From: Dipetalonema caudispina
Lineage: Eukaryota > Nematoda > Chromadorea > Rhabditida > Onchocercidae
DNA: 64,000 nt
Assembly: GCA_013365325.1 (NCBI GenBank)
Contig: JABVXV010000067.1
Coordinates: 144,264-208,263 of the forward strand
Direction of reading: 5' to 3'
Position 1 is the first letter of the stretch, and each line of letters opens with the position of its first letter. This document shows positions 1 to 11,901 of this stretch, one piece after another. Made by a program: the position numbers and the translations under genes. The notes below the pieces were generated by a model. That model did not search any database. It was not told the DNA's origin and saw nothing but the letters and a program-made list of their open reading frames with translations.

Positions 1-2862
1 TCGATTTCGAAGCGTGAATAAAACCTCAACATTGTAACAAGCTGACAAAATAATCCCCCAACTTCTGCTGTTATCAACGAAGACAATGTACAATTTACCA
101 ATATGTTACTTGCATGTAATACAGCATTAAAGAAACGCCTGGAAGATAAAAGTATAGTTAACTTTCAAACTTTTAAATTAAAATAATGCTCCTTCGGACA
201 AGGGTAACTGACTTTAATGACTAAATTATACAACATAAAAACTGATATTGCTGGAACAGAAAAACATCCCCAAAGTAAGGCACAAGTATTTGATCAGTGA
301 TTCAGTACAATTTTGCTTTTATTTAGTGATTAATTATCAACTAACAGTCTCACCCTAAAAATATAAAAATATGAAATTCGTAGTGCTGTGAGAAATCAGT
401 GAAGTGTATTTTGACTAATCGTAACGCAGTAACAACGAAACTAAGTTATGTGTCGCCAGAATAAAAATCAAGATATCAGCCTTCATATCGCTTCGTTTAA
501 TCTATACGTTTGTCAAACTGCTGAGACAGAATTTAAAATTTGACGGTAAGAGAAATAAGAGAAATCCACTTACCTTGTGGTTAATAAAGCTTCCAAATCA
601 ATAAATAACTGCAAACAACGTTCCAAAAAATGTATGCCATCAATTCCAACTTCTTAAAAATTTGGAAAATTAAACAAAACAGAGAAAAGGAAAAAAAATT
701 GAAGACTGTCATGTACCTTAAAGACAATAAAACTGCCATGAATTTAAAATTCAAAAACAAAAAGTGAAGCAAACCGTTAGATTCATCATCTACATCTGCC
801 AGCGTTTGCTTAAAAATTTGCAACAAATTCCACATGAAAGTACGTTCAAAGATTAATAATTCCTTTTCTTCGGCTGTTTTTGATGTTTCCTGCATTTCGA
901 ATTTGTTCCATATCTTTCGCAATTTTGGGTTTGCTTGAAAGAGATCTTCCCTTTGAGTCTAAAAACTACGAAATAGTTTCTAAACTTTGAGCATAACTAA
1001 ATCTATATTTGAGTTCATATTTTTTAAGAGCAAATTTAAAAGCTGTTAGCAATACTTCGCAGATAATGACAAAAGCAAAGTATAAAGACCAACCGGAAGC
1101 AAGTTGGACCACATTGTGAGTGAAACTATTTTCATCACCTCTTTTCTTACCAAATCCACTTCCTGCAATTTCAGATTACATATAGTCTCTGATGAATCAA
1201 ATTATCATCTGCAATTAAAAATGAAGCAAATAATTTCTCTCCCCGACCTTTCCAAATGAAATGAAAGCACGTCTTGCATTATCTCTCAGTAACTTGGAAA
1301 AGTTTCATAGTCCTAAAGATCAAATGAATGCAGCTAATATACTGTTAATTAAATTGCTACGTGCAGTTTGCTAATAAATAACAAAACAGTGAGAAAGAAA
1401 AACTTGCCACTGAATTGAAGCAATTGATCAAGAATGTAATAATGGCGGACCGTTCCAACAATGTGATTTGTTCAAGATCCAATACAAGATGCAATACTCT
1501 CCGAAAGAAGACTGGGAACTGAGCCGGACGTTCAATGATGCTCTGGAATATCACAACTCGAAAATAAAATGTATAACGGAAAAAAATAGGGTACTATTTT
1601 TGCTATCAAACTGACTCACTGCAGTTGGGATGTTAAATCTTTTCAGTGGTAGCTCCTCCGTCTGATATCTTTTCTCATCATTAGGGATGAAGAAAGAAAG
1701 CTTTAAGTATTTCTGGAGCATAGGCCTTAACAGATAAAGTGTGGACTGAGCACTTTAAATCGTATCATTTATCAACAAATGGTAGCCGAAAAGTTGGAAT
1801 AAAAAAAGAAAATACAACTTACGAGCCAGACTGGAATCCTTTCTCGGAATTTTGCATTAAGCATAATTACGACGGACATAACATAATGGTTATTTGCCTT
1901 CTCTGCAATGAAATTCGGCCACAGATAACGCTCGAGATATTGACTGAAATTTGAGATTTATGTCGACATCTCTTTTTTTGTTAATTCATCTTAAACAATC
2001 AAGAATTATAACAAACAATGAGGAAGGAAGGGAAGAAGAGATTTGAGAACAACATCTTACGATTTCAATGACGAGGAGCAGTGCAGGAAACACTGACGGT
2101 AAAAAAGTGAGTCTTCTCTTAACGACAAGGACTGAAGAATATATCGGAATAAAAGAAGTAACATAGAGACTATAATGCTTTATCCATGCCGATTCATTGC
2201 TTAAGGCATGTTCGTCGCTTTACATTTCGATAAAAAAGTAAAGCTAAGAGCCAAAAACAGTTCGAAAGAAAAGCCTTATATTGGTCCAAAAAAGTCATAC
2301 ATAGCTTTAGTGAGACTTTTTCAAATGTTTCACTGAAAAAATGAAAGGGACCTGAATTCCAGCACAATAACTTTCTTTTGCATGAAAAGATTTCGCACTA
2401 ATTCATTTTCGTAAATTGTATCAATTAAATTCGGATCAAACGGACGACTGTGGGGCGCATATGGGGTCCAGTACTGCCGAGCTATCTAAAATTTGGCAAA
2501 AAATATCAAGTTGATTAGAAATGCGAAAAGAAAATCTACCATAATAAGGAAAATTAACGTTCGGTTTTCGCTTGATCAATTAGTCTAATTTAATGATTGA
2601 ATTTTTTAAAATCAAACCGAAATTGGTAATGAAAACTAAATTTCACTTCCTTAAACCATCAGTAGAACTTGCTGGATGAGCAAAATACTACAACTAAAAA
2701 ACCAAGCTATTTCACAAAGACATTATTTTCTTTATACAAAGAATATGTAGAACTGATGGATTTCATCTTCAAAAACTAGCTTAGTCTTCAATCAACCAAA
2801 CTCGCCTGCATCAAGTGATCCTCCTGGATAGCTTCTGTCATCATAGCATTTCCAACTACCAT
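1..2862 (-). CDS. emb-4: Aquarius (intron-binding spliceosomal RNA helicase), N-terminal part, truncated by the window edge
   Basis: Aquarius binds intron RNA upstream of the branch point in the active spliceosome and acts in the nucleus; the C. elegans orthologue is EMB-4. Eight exons are seen: 2806-2862, 2352-2485, 1823-1943, 1411-1542, 1094-1162, 775-958, 574-652 and <1-138. Their phases agree throughout and give about 304 residues of the N-terminal helical (ARM-like) region; the helicase core lies outside the window. Signature pieces in order are RQYWTPYAPHSRPFD, QYLERYLWPNF, LNAKFRERIPVWL, AQFPVFFRRVL, EVDLVRKEV, NPKLRKIWNKF, LERCLQLFIDLEALLTTRR and LVTMLRFYSRFEI, which follow the order in human AQR. 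The start (ATG at 2862) is the weakest part: the first exon ends at what looks like a GC donor (CAG|GCGAGT), and the 19 residues it encodes are poorly conserved. No frameshift or stop was seen in the rebuilt exons. The identity is secure, the first exon tentative. Confidence 0.88.
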
Positions 2863-2880
2863 TTCTATTTCTGAAGTCAA
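2863..2880 (-). promoter_or_regulatory. possible spliced-leader trans-splice acceptor upstream of the Aquarius ATG
   Basis: On the minus strand the sequence TTGACTTCAG ends about nine bases before the proposed ATG. Nematode mRNAs often receive a spliced leader at such a site close to the start codon. The match is short and could be chance, and it depends on the proposed first exon being right. Confidence 0.25.
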
Positions 2881-5800
2881 TCAATATATTATCATATACC
2901 AGAAAAGATTACTAATTTCAAATAACAACACAAACAAACATTCCTTTAACATTTTTCCCGAGTGACAGTTCAAAATCTGCCTTTAAGATTATGATATTCG
3001 ACCCGGGATAACTCAACCAATCCTACCCCATCAACAAGTCCCACTTATTCCTCCCTATGATCCCAATGAATTAACTTAACAAAGTTGTACTACTCCTACA
3101 ACACAATATGACATATTTGTATTTCGAAAGATACTTACTACTCTCAATCACTGCCACCATTATCACCCATACAATTTACATGTTTCTCTCATTCCATCAC
3201 ATCCATATATTTAAACACTCTTCTTCTTTTCTTTCACTTCCATACCTTTCTTCATATTTCCTATTCCCATTCTTCTACTATATTTGAGCAATTTTTCGCT
3301 CCTCCTCAATATCTACAATATTTTTACTAACAATGGTTTACTTTAGCAACTCGTTCCTCTCTAAATAAATGTAAGGGATCACAATGCAATAATCTATCCC
3401 AGCTGATGCGAGAGGTTGTGTGCATTATTTGGGGATGTTGGAGTAATACTTCTTGAAGAGATAATTTCATTATCTGATTGGTCCATAACTCACTATGATT
3501 TCTATAAAACGATTCTAATTTAGTTCTTAACAACTCATAACATTCATAGATACATTAGTAGGCTGTCTTAATTATATATTTGTGGAACTCCAAATTCCAC
3601 TCAATAGTAAAAGAGCTGAAATGCAGAAATGGAAGTTAGAAAGTTGCCAGTATTTTCAACATAGGTAAATTTATTATTACAGGATCGATAGAGAAGTTTC
3701 TATTCACAAATTTGCACTTTAGAAAAGAATGTTTGGCAAAAATTATATATTAAATGCCTATTTCATACGATATTGTAATGTTACAATAACGTTTCACTTT
3801 CATTCATTTCCTGTCCAATTTCCGACTTTGGGTTCTTAATTTTCGATTTCCTTTCTTAGTCGTAACTTGAGTTAATGGGAAAACATTGAAGCGAAAGAGG
3901 GAATGTGAAACAGAATTTTCAAATTTAATCGCATTTCAAATCTTTCACTGGATTCGTTGAAAGATAGCATTATATTTAAAATCTGAACAAAATTCGGCTT
4001 AGAAAAGACTACCGAATTGATTGGGTGAAGGAGAAGAGGATTTAATTTCCACATGACCCAAAATTTCATTTCTGCAAACTGAAGTTTAATTTTAAAATTA
4101 ATTTTGAATTTTTGTTATTTATCTGTAAAAGCATTCATACGTTGATGATCATATTTCGACATAAACTTTATCGATGTTATTTGATGTTGTGATAAATCAT
4201 CATTGCCTACACTAATATTTGTCTTACAATTCTTATAAATTTTTAACAGCTGATTTCTATAGTAATAACTGTAGTCGATGAACAAATAATCAATCATATG
4301 AACAACAAATTGTTTGGATATGACCTTGATTGGTAAAATTTGCGGAAAATGGCTCATGAAAAGAACACATTGAATCTTAGTTCGGGATATTGAAATTATC
4401 AATAATGCATATGAACAGACGACGGCTTATAAGAAATTGAGTGAAATTTTCATCACTGATTAATGAAGTTAAAATTTTGACAAATACTTCAAAATTTGCG
4501 GTCAATGATAGTAAATAGCTATGTTTGTTAATTTTCACTTCGGAAATGAAAACAGGAAAATTCCGGAAATTTTAACTTAATCAAACAGTGAGATTTTCAG
4601 ACTATTTCAACATTCTTTTCAGCGGCTAAATGGTGTAGTTGTACTCCATTGAAGGTACTTATCGTCGAAGATGAGCTTTAAAAGAGTGTAATTTAATTAT
4701 TTCAATTCATTCGCTGATCAAACGCAAATAAATGGAATTCAGTTATAAATTTGATTTCCAATCATTTGGTAGATTTTGGGCATCTTCAATTCTTATTTCT
4801 TGAAAACATAAAACAATCAGCTGCACAAGAACAAATTACAATATCACCATTAATTGTTTTTATAATAATTTAATTTACCCGCTGAATTTAAAAATTCCCC
4901 TGGTGATATTATAAATATTTACTCCGTTTTTCCTTTTTTCCTTATTATATTTAAATAATAATCAGGAAGTTGACAACAATAATATCCTTTTGAAGAACTG
5001 TGCTCAGTCATGGCGGCATTATTACAACACTAAGATGGTACTTGTGGTATTACGCCAAGAAATATTTTTCAAACAGTTTATAAGTTTGGGTAAACTAAAA
5101 AGTTGCTATTAAACTTATTAGAATTTGTTTTGAAATAAGTTTTCCTAGATTATTTTGGCTGTAATTGGTAGGTATTGCATGCCTATTTTGTCTAATGATT
5201 ACTCTCAGATCCATCTTTACCATCATCATTTCATTAATTATCAAACCAACAGCTTAATTAACTTCATTCAAAACCGTTAATCTCAAAGAAGGCCATAATT
5301 TCAATTTATAGAAGGATATGATTAGAATGATTATCATTTGTGCTTTTGGAAAAATTAAGCCTTTTATTTTTGTAATTGCTACTTTATTACTTTGGTATGG
5401 TTGCTGAAATAAACAAAACTGTTTTAAAAAGATTCCGTAAAAGACACATATTCCAATGAACGATCTTTCCTATCATTAAATAATAATTATTTTGTCTTTC
5501 AGTTGAGTACATAAAGAAGGTGGAATACAAATTACAATTTTCATGAATATCCTAAGGAAATTTTAAATTCCAAGTAAAAAGATTGATCTTTTTCAGAGTT
5601 CTTGATGAATTTTCAGATAGTACTTCTCTATTTTTGAACAATTTGTTGGAAAATTCCAATTTTTCTTGAAGTCTATTTTGCTCTAAATTTTTTTATTATT
5701 GTTATTTAATCAGAAGAATGATTCATTATTCTTTAATTTCACTTGTATTACTTCATTTCCTGATTTCACTTGCCTGCTTTATGTTGTTTCAGTTTTTTTT

Positions 5801-6870
5801 TTTTTTTTTTTCTGAGAAGAATTGAAAATAAATCTAAAAATTTCTCAAATGCACTCTAAAACTAAACATTTTTTGTTCAGATCGGTTGTCGCTTAAAAAA
5901 TTGAATCGTTAAAATCGTTAGTAATTGAAACAATATGTCATCTTATTTTCCTCCCACATCATGAATGATTTGTTTGTAATTATCAAATATATTTCAAAGT
6001 TCACTTTTTTAGTACTCAATTTGTTTGACCTCCCATCATTTATAGTTCTTTGCTCAATGATTTGTTCACTCATTTGTATTTTCTTTAAAACTTTCATTCT
6101 GATAAAGCTTCTTTTCATTCCTAATGATTCTATGACACATATAAGAATACAGAATTTGCAAGAAATATAAGCTTGCTGTAAAATATATTGTTTGTTTAAA
6201 TGATCAGAAAAAATATTCTCATTCACATGTCAACTACCATATATATTCCTATTATATAAGCCTATTATCAGCTTTCCTTAGCTACTTCCTTTCAGTTCTA
6301 AGTTCTGATCTTTGCCACTGATATAGATGTCTTCTTCCTGAATTATCGATAATGGTTAGTTTAGTTCTAGTGAGTATCATCCGGTCAGGTACGATTCCTA
6401 CATGTTATCATCGATATGATCAGTAGGGTAGGAAAAACAAAAAGGTATTTCATTTGCTTTTTTTAATTTCAACCGTATTTGTCATATAGCTTATTTAATA
6501 GTGATTTGAACATGAAGTTATATGCCCAGCATTCTATAAGTTTTTGATCTTCCATTACTATTGGTGATCTTGTCTCTTTGGTATGTTATCGATTTTAGAA
6601 CAGAAGAGTTTGTTAAAATTTTTCTAATTAGCATTGTTGAATGTTGTAAAACTTGTACCGCCTTGTAAATTGTGTTCATCCAATCTCTGTTGATTAATAT
6701 CAGTGAACTTTTTGGCTTAATCTATACAACTATTGATTTTACTGCCAACAATTGTGTTCATTAATTTGAATTCTGTTTACTCATTAACCTTCTCGTTGAG
6801 AGAACACTTTTTTTTTTCTCGATCGAATTGCTTTTGGTGAAAAATCTAAATTTTAGTTACAGTAAGTAAC
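2873..6870. other. intergenic region between Aquarius and the insulin-like gene
   Basis: About 4 kb of AT-rich DNA between two divergently transcribed genes, so it should hold both promoters. It has a pyrimidine-rich stretch on the plus strand around 3000-3300 and a T run near 5790-5810. The longest open frames (for example minus 4115-4402 and minus 5918-6226) are low-complexity, lack recognisable homology and are not flanked by convincing splice sites, so I do not call a gene. No repeat family or transposon end was recognised. Confidence 0.5.
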
Positions 6871-7511
6871 ATGGGTATGGAGTGTCCAGCTGTGATCACC
6901 TTCTTGTTGATTGGTATTATGGGGATACAATGGTCAACAGTAGCACTCTCGACGGGTATCTGTATCGATCGGATATCATCATTCATTGCATCAGCATGTA
7001 ACGGATGTATACAAATCACTGCACCCTCACAATACAGTGCGCGTAATAATTTCTACTCTTTTTTTTTTTTTTGTTCAATTTTCAAAAATCAAAAATCGTT
7101 AAATTTAGCATTCATTAAAGATTATTTCAAAGCCAATCCTATTCGTATGTTGATAATTTTCGAAAAATTTGAAATAAATCTATAGAGATTTCTCGTAATT
7201 TGCCTCATTTGTTGAGTAATTAAAAATTTCTGCTCATTTATAACTAGAATTTTTAATATTTCAAAACCCACTGTTTAGGCCTTTTATTTTGCTCCCTGGA
7301 CTGCTTCTCCAATCTATCGTGTAAGTATTTATCTTTGAACTTTATTTAAATTACTATGAAGTATAATACTTATTGTATGGCTTAAAATGTTCAAATTTTA
7401 GGCACTGCAACAGCTATGAATGAGAAGGAATTATTATACAGTGTGGCAGAGGAATGTTGCTATAAGAAATGCTCCATGTCGTATCTCCGATCGTTATGTT
7501 GCAATATCTAA
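6871..7511 (+). CDS. secreted insulin-like peptide, four-disulfide (type beta) nematode class
   Basis: Two exons, 6871-7042 (donor GCGC|GTAATA) and 7402-7511 (acceptor ATTTTAG|GC), join in phase to give 93 residues. Residues 1 to about 27 form a hydrophobic signal peptide. The B chain has Cys31, Cys43 and Cys46, a C-x11-C-x2-C pattern. The A chain has Cys76, Cys77, Cys81, Cys90 and Cys91 in AEECCYKKCSMSYLRSLCC, the insulin CC-x3-C-x8-C pattern plus one extra Cys. Eight cysteines match the class that includes C. elegans INS-6 and DAF-28, ligands of the DAF-2 insulin/IGF receptor that control growth, dauer entry and lifespan. The short link between the chains (about 18 residues, no clear dibasic site) suggests an uncleaved single chain. 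An AATAAA at 7582-7587 follows. Family assignment is strong from the cysteine pattern; which receptor effect it has cannot be read from sequence. A 42-nt stretch in the intron (7279-7320) could be an optional exon. Confidence 0.82.
7279..7320 (+). other. possible cassette exon inside the insulin-like gene intron
   Basis: The stretch is bounded by TGTTTAG on the left and a near-perfect GTAAGTAT donor on the right. Its length is 42 nt, a multiple of three, so including it would keep the A chain in frame and add 14 residues with two cysteines to the connecting region. In another phase it reads AFYFAPWTASPIYR, but that phase does not fit the flanking exons. Whether it is ever spliced in is unknown. 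Confidence 0.3.
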
Positions 7512-7581
7512 TTTCAAAACTTCGCTTATTCCTTCGATTTTAATTTTAATTTTTTCTGTGTTGTTTCTTCATTATCTATCC

Positions 7582-7587
7582 AATAAA
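7582..7587 (+). terminator. polyadenylation signal AATAAA of the insulin-like gene
   Basis: A canonical AATAAA lies about 70 bases after the stop codon at 7509-7511. The distance is typical of a nematode 3' UTR. Confidence 0.55.
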
Positions 7588-8861
7588 GCAACTCATCGCT
7601 TCAACTTTTCATCTTTTTATCTTACCTGGGATGTCACGAAAAAATTCTTTAATAAATTGCGGATTATTTTATGAAAGATTACTAGTTTGGAGCTCCATAC
7701 GGAATGATTCAAGTGATTTTGTTTATCAGTCACTGGTCACTTTTTTGGTCTTCTAAAAAACCAAAGTAAAAGATCAGAACAGATGTTTTTTATCGACCAA
7801 ACTTTTTCACTTCTCCATTGTTTAGAATTTTTCATCAAGTAATCGCAACCAAATAACAGCTCGTCTTACTACAACATCCTAAATACTGCAGTAAAGAAAA
7901 AAGGACCCATTTAGCAGCAAAAAAGGAAAATCGGAAATTTGTAGATGGAAATGCATGTATTCGAATTCATTCAACTTCTCAGCAGCTAATTCTAAAAATA
8001 TAAGAAACCATTTTTTACAGTGAGTTGGAGTTTACGACATAGATTTCACATAGTCGATCAGTTGGCTTAGAATTGATAGCTATTTAATCAGTGCTGAGTA
8101 CCTCCTACACTTCGTTGGAAAACTTTCATCTCAACATTTTTATAAGTTTAATTTCTTTAATTCTTTGTTATAACTGACACAAACCATTCGGGAAAGATGT
8201 TTATGTGCCAATGCTGATTCAGATAATACGCAAATGTATTCCTCAGTATCCCGATACACAGCATGTCTCGATGTGCGAGCAGTAGCTTTTCGAAAATAAT
8301 TTGTAGTATCTGTACCTTCTAATTCTTTTTAAAATATTTTTTCTACCCAATAAGAAGCTTACAACGACAGCTAAAGGTATGCCGCTAGCTAAACAAATGC
8401 AGTAAAACAAATAAATTTCAAATACAATGAAAGTTGGAAGTACTAAAATTACGCAGAAACAAATAATAAAATGAATTTTTAAAACACAAAAAATGCGATG
8501 CTTCGAAAAAATTCAGGGCATCCATTTATTGAATTTTCAATAGTAATATATTGCGAATGGCTAAGAGATTATACAAGGTGATTCTAACTTTACTCAGAGA
8601 CAGAAATTTAAATTTCATACGAAAAATTTTCATATGTCAAATTGAGAATTAAAAAGAATAAAAAAAGAGGTCACAGAATAAAAGCTAAAATAGCAATAAA
8701 GGAGACAGAACAAAATAAAACACATAAGGACAATAAACAACGATCGATTCAATCCTTTAATTTTTAATTAAGCTCTTCTCTCCTTACATGCTTCCATTTT
8801 TTCATATGCATAAACATCCCTTGCTACATATCTATTTCAATCAATTTTGACATACAGTAAT
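7588..8861. other. intergenic region between convergent insulin-like and TMEM231 genes
   Basis: About 1.3 kb of AT-rich DNA between two converging transcription units. No open frame with recognisable homology or coherent splice sites was found, and no repeats stand out. Confidence 0.5.
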
Positions 8862-8867
8862 TTTATT
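8862..8867 (-). terminator. polyadenylation signal (AATAAA on the minus strand) of TMEM231
   Basis: TTTATT on the plus strand lies about 120 bases beyond the TMEM231 stop codon (8984-8986). In such AT-rich DNA the hexamer could also be chance. Confidence 0.35.
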
Positions 8868-8983
8868 CTCTATATAATTAATGATTCGCGATTTGTCCAA
8901 GCAATTCCTATCTATAATGAAGTGCAAGCCTATTATTATTCTCCACTTTCTACTTATCTAACCTTTCTCTTCGTCACTCTCAC

Positions 8984-11901
8984 CTATCCTTCTGATTCAC
9001 TGAAGTGATTCTGTCGGACAACGATCGTATTGAGAAGACGATTTTCGAACAAAAATTTCCGTAATTTGCTAACAAAATAGTGAACAATAACAAAACAGGC
9101 AAAATATTGAATCCAAGCCCATTTTAAGAGCTCAAGAAGACCTGTTCGGTAAAGCAGCTGTTGTTCAAGGATTCTTATCGACAAGCGTAATATGAAATTA
9201 TTGTTGTCAGCTCGTTTAGGCGTCCATGCAATTGACTTCCTTAAAAAAAATCCACTATATAAAAACGAAATTAAATTCTTGGAAAATGAATTGTTTCTCA
9301 TTATTTTCAAGTTACTAATTACGAGGAAAATATAGTCTTTACAAACTCTCCGAGACTTTGCCAATTACATCACAAATTAGAAATAGGAACTCAGAGTCAT
9401 TGATGTTATTTCTTTTATTAAATCATATCTCCTCCTCATTTTACTATAATGTCTGTAATTTTCTCGCCATCTCTACTCCTATTTCATTGGTTACAACTAA
9501 AAAGCAAATATGAAACTAGCAGCGATTAATTTAGCATAATATTTAAAGTTCAAAGCATAGAGGCTAGTAAAAGAAATATAGATCAGTGAAAAGTTTTGAA
9601 AAAATGGGCAAACAAAATTAATCATACCAAATAATTAAAACGCCTATTTATGACATTTTAGAATGTCAGAAAAGAGGGTGATATTTCTCTACTTATTGCA
9701 AGTTAAACTATGAACTCTATGTTCCTTTTTTTTACATCCCGACATAAGAGTGACATTTTCTATTAGCTTCTGATACCGAAATCAAACACTTTTATTATTT
9801 TAAACTGAAGCTCCATCTTATCTGATCGGATTTGAGCAATGGTAAGATGTTAAACTGAAGCAAAAGAAAGAGACCGGAAAAAAGGGATACTCATTGCGGA
9901 GTGTCGGCAAATTAATAGAAGGCAGAGCAAGCCAGATGATTTCTGATGGTGAAGGAAAATGATGTTTCCATTCAGAGGAAACAGAATAAAGAAAGTAACA
10001 AACGATAAATTAAAATAAAGCAAAGGAAGAGTAATTAATAAATCAAAAATTAAATATCATAATTTGAAAGCAATCGCTATATCTAACAACTAATCTAAAA
10101 AGGATCCATTTTGATATTAATAAGCTTATAAAAGTGACGTACAAAAATAAAGAAATTATTGAAAGATAAACGCAAAACAAAACGAAGAATTGATAGTACG
10201 ATTCTACGCAAAAATCTTTTGAAACAACTCACCTTTTCAAAGTTGTTGTGAAATTCCTAAAAGAATTACGCGAAATAATTGCGGCAGGATTATACTGAGC
10301 CAAATCTAAACTGGATTCATTGATTAGAGCCCCTCCATGATTTGGATCCCGGCCACTACTCCAGAGTGGAGCTGCTTGATCCAACCAAAGATCACCAGAA
10401 ACTGTTAACGATGAAGAAACAGTCGCATGCTCCAAATCATCAAGTATTGCAGTTTCCATCTGTAACTTTTAAAAACTCTCTCTCTTTTGGTTTTAAACCA
10501 AATTTGTAGAAACTCCCAACAACCCGCTTTATGCCCTTCAAATTCTAGGCGAACAAATATTTCGAGCTGTGTTTAAATTTTTATTGATGATTAAGAAATG
10601 ATTACTAGCAGGAAAACTTTCCCATTTAATTCTATAGAAAATGAGGTTCTATCTTCTTCCGTCAAAGAAAAAATTGAAATATCTTCATTTTTGAACACTG
10701 CTTGCGCAGGGAAAAAATACATACCGAAAAGCGCGACCTTTGGTCAAGTTGATAATCAAACAAAAACATATAGAAAATCCCATAGATTTTATCCGCTCCT
10801 TCTAAAGGAAATGTGACATTTAATTCAATCTAAAAAAAGAGTAATCAAGTAGATAGAATGAGGGAAATCTTAGAAATTACCAGAGATGCTTAATTCAACG
10901 CAGAAATTCTGTCTGATTTATATAAGTATAAAGAACAGCACTTCAATTTTTATGTAACATTGAAATTTTGTACTTATGCAAGTGATTCCTGTAGAAAAAC
11001 TCTTATTTTTATAAAAGTAAATGCAGAACTCACCAGATCAGGTTTTCCGTCATCATTAAAATCACTTTCATATTCCTCCAGTACCGCTATTCGTACATGT
11101 GTTTCTTCAGCATGATTAAGCAATGGATACGAACTCCATACGTAGTAACTGTTTGATACTTCTCCCTTTAACAAAATAATGAATCGTTGTTTGTAATAAA
11201 CTGTTGCTTGCTCTCGATATTCGCTGAATTTCTTCCAAAAACCCTAAAAATAATCGATGATCTCTAAGTCCTCTTCTTCTACATAAATTCTGAAAGGTGA
11301 CAAAATGCTGGGTAAGGATTTACGACAAAAATTTTCAAAAACTTAATAAATATCATTACACGATAAATATTTTCAATCTAATAAATAGCCTTCAGAAAGC
11401 TAATTTTCGTCAACTGAAATCTTAAGCAATTAAAAAGACAAAGTAATTACTCGTAAAACAAAAATTACCTGTGCCGTGAATGCAACGAACAGTGTAAACA
11501 GTAATGTGAAGGTGAAAAGAGCAACGTTACAACAATAAGCTGTCGAGCATTTTGAAGCTTTATACTTGCATGTACAGGGCTGGAAATTACAACTTTTCAG
11601 CTAAATAAAGACATCATAAATGAAAAATAAATTTTCATAAAATGAAAAATTTCATTAAAAATCTTCATTTATGAATTGCTCTCAGTGCTATATTTTTAAG
11701 ATTACAATTTTAGTGTCGTAGTGTAAACGAATAGTTTATTGGAGCAATTGCAAATGGTAATCTCTACAAGGTGCTAACTGTCAACATCTGTAAAGAAACT
11801 TAAGTATACATAAATAGTATGATGAAGTAGTAAGAAAACTTTTACTTCTAAAGCAATTTAAAAAGAAAAACAACCTTTTCATATAGTATTTTATATTTCA
11901 T
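8984..11901 (-). CDS. tmem-231: TMEM231, ciliary transition-zone (MKS/B9 complex) membrane protein
   Basis: TMEM231 is a two-pass membrane protein of the MKS module at the ciliary transition zone, which gates membrane proteins into cilia; in nematodes cilia are found on sensory neurons. Exons are 11875-11901, 11469-11579, 11034-11243, 10725-10829, 10233-10459 and 8984-9239. All phases agree and give 311 residues (human about 316). Visible features are a short N-terminus (ILYEKPCTCKYKASKC), TM1 in exon 2 (NVALFTFTLLFTLFVAFTA), a luminal region with GFWKKFSEYREQATV and YVWSSYPLLN, the acidic ESDFNDDGKPDL, GDLWLDQAAPLWSS, and a C-terminal LLKWAWIQYFACFVIVHYF helix, all in the order of the human protein. 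The ATG was chosen because it gives a 9-codon first exon in phase 0 with residues aligning to the family N-terminus. An unrelated frame ends directly against this ATG. The family call is firm, the first exon moderately so. Confidence 0.88.

Noticed and set aside
1260..1385. An apparent alternative exon after CFNS in Aquarius, starting at TATTAG near 1371
   Set aside because: It runs into stops at once; the exon at 1094-1162 (EVDLVRKEV) matches the family and restores the frame.
1739..1954. Plus-strand open frame of 71 codons
   Set aside because: It is antisense to the Aquarius exon at 1823-1943, which has clear homology and splice sites.
3327..3533. Minus-strand frame of 68 codons
   Set aside because: Less repetitive than its surroundings, but no family resemblance or splice sites; not enough to call a gene.
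4115..4402. Minus-strand frame of 95 codons in the intergenic region
   Set aside because: AT-driven composition, no motif, no splice context and no similarity I recognise.
5918..6226. Overlapping plus- and minus-strand frames near 6000
   Set aside because: Hydrophobic low-complexity translations of AT-rich DNA, without start context or homology.
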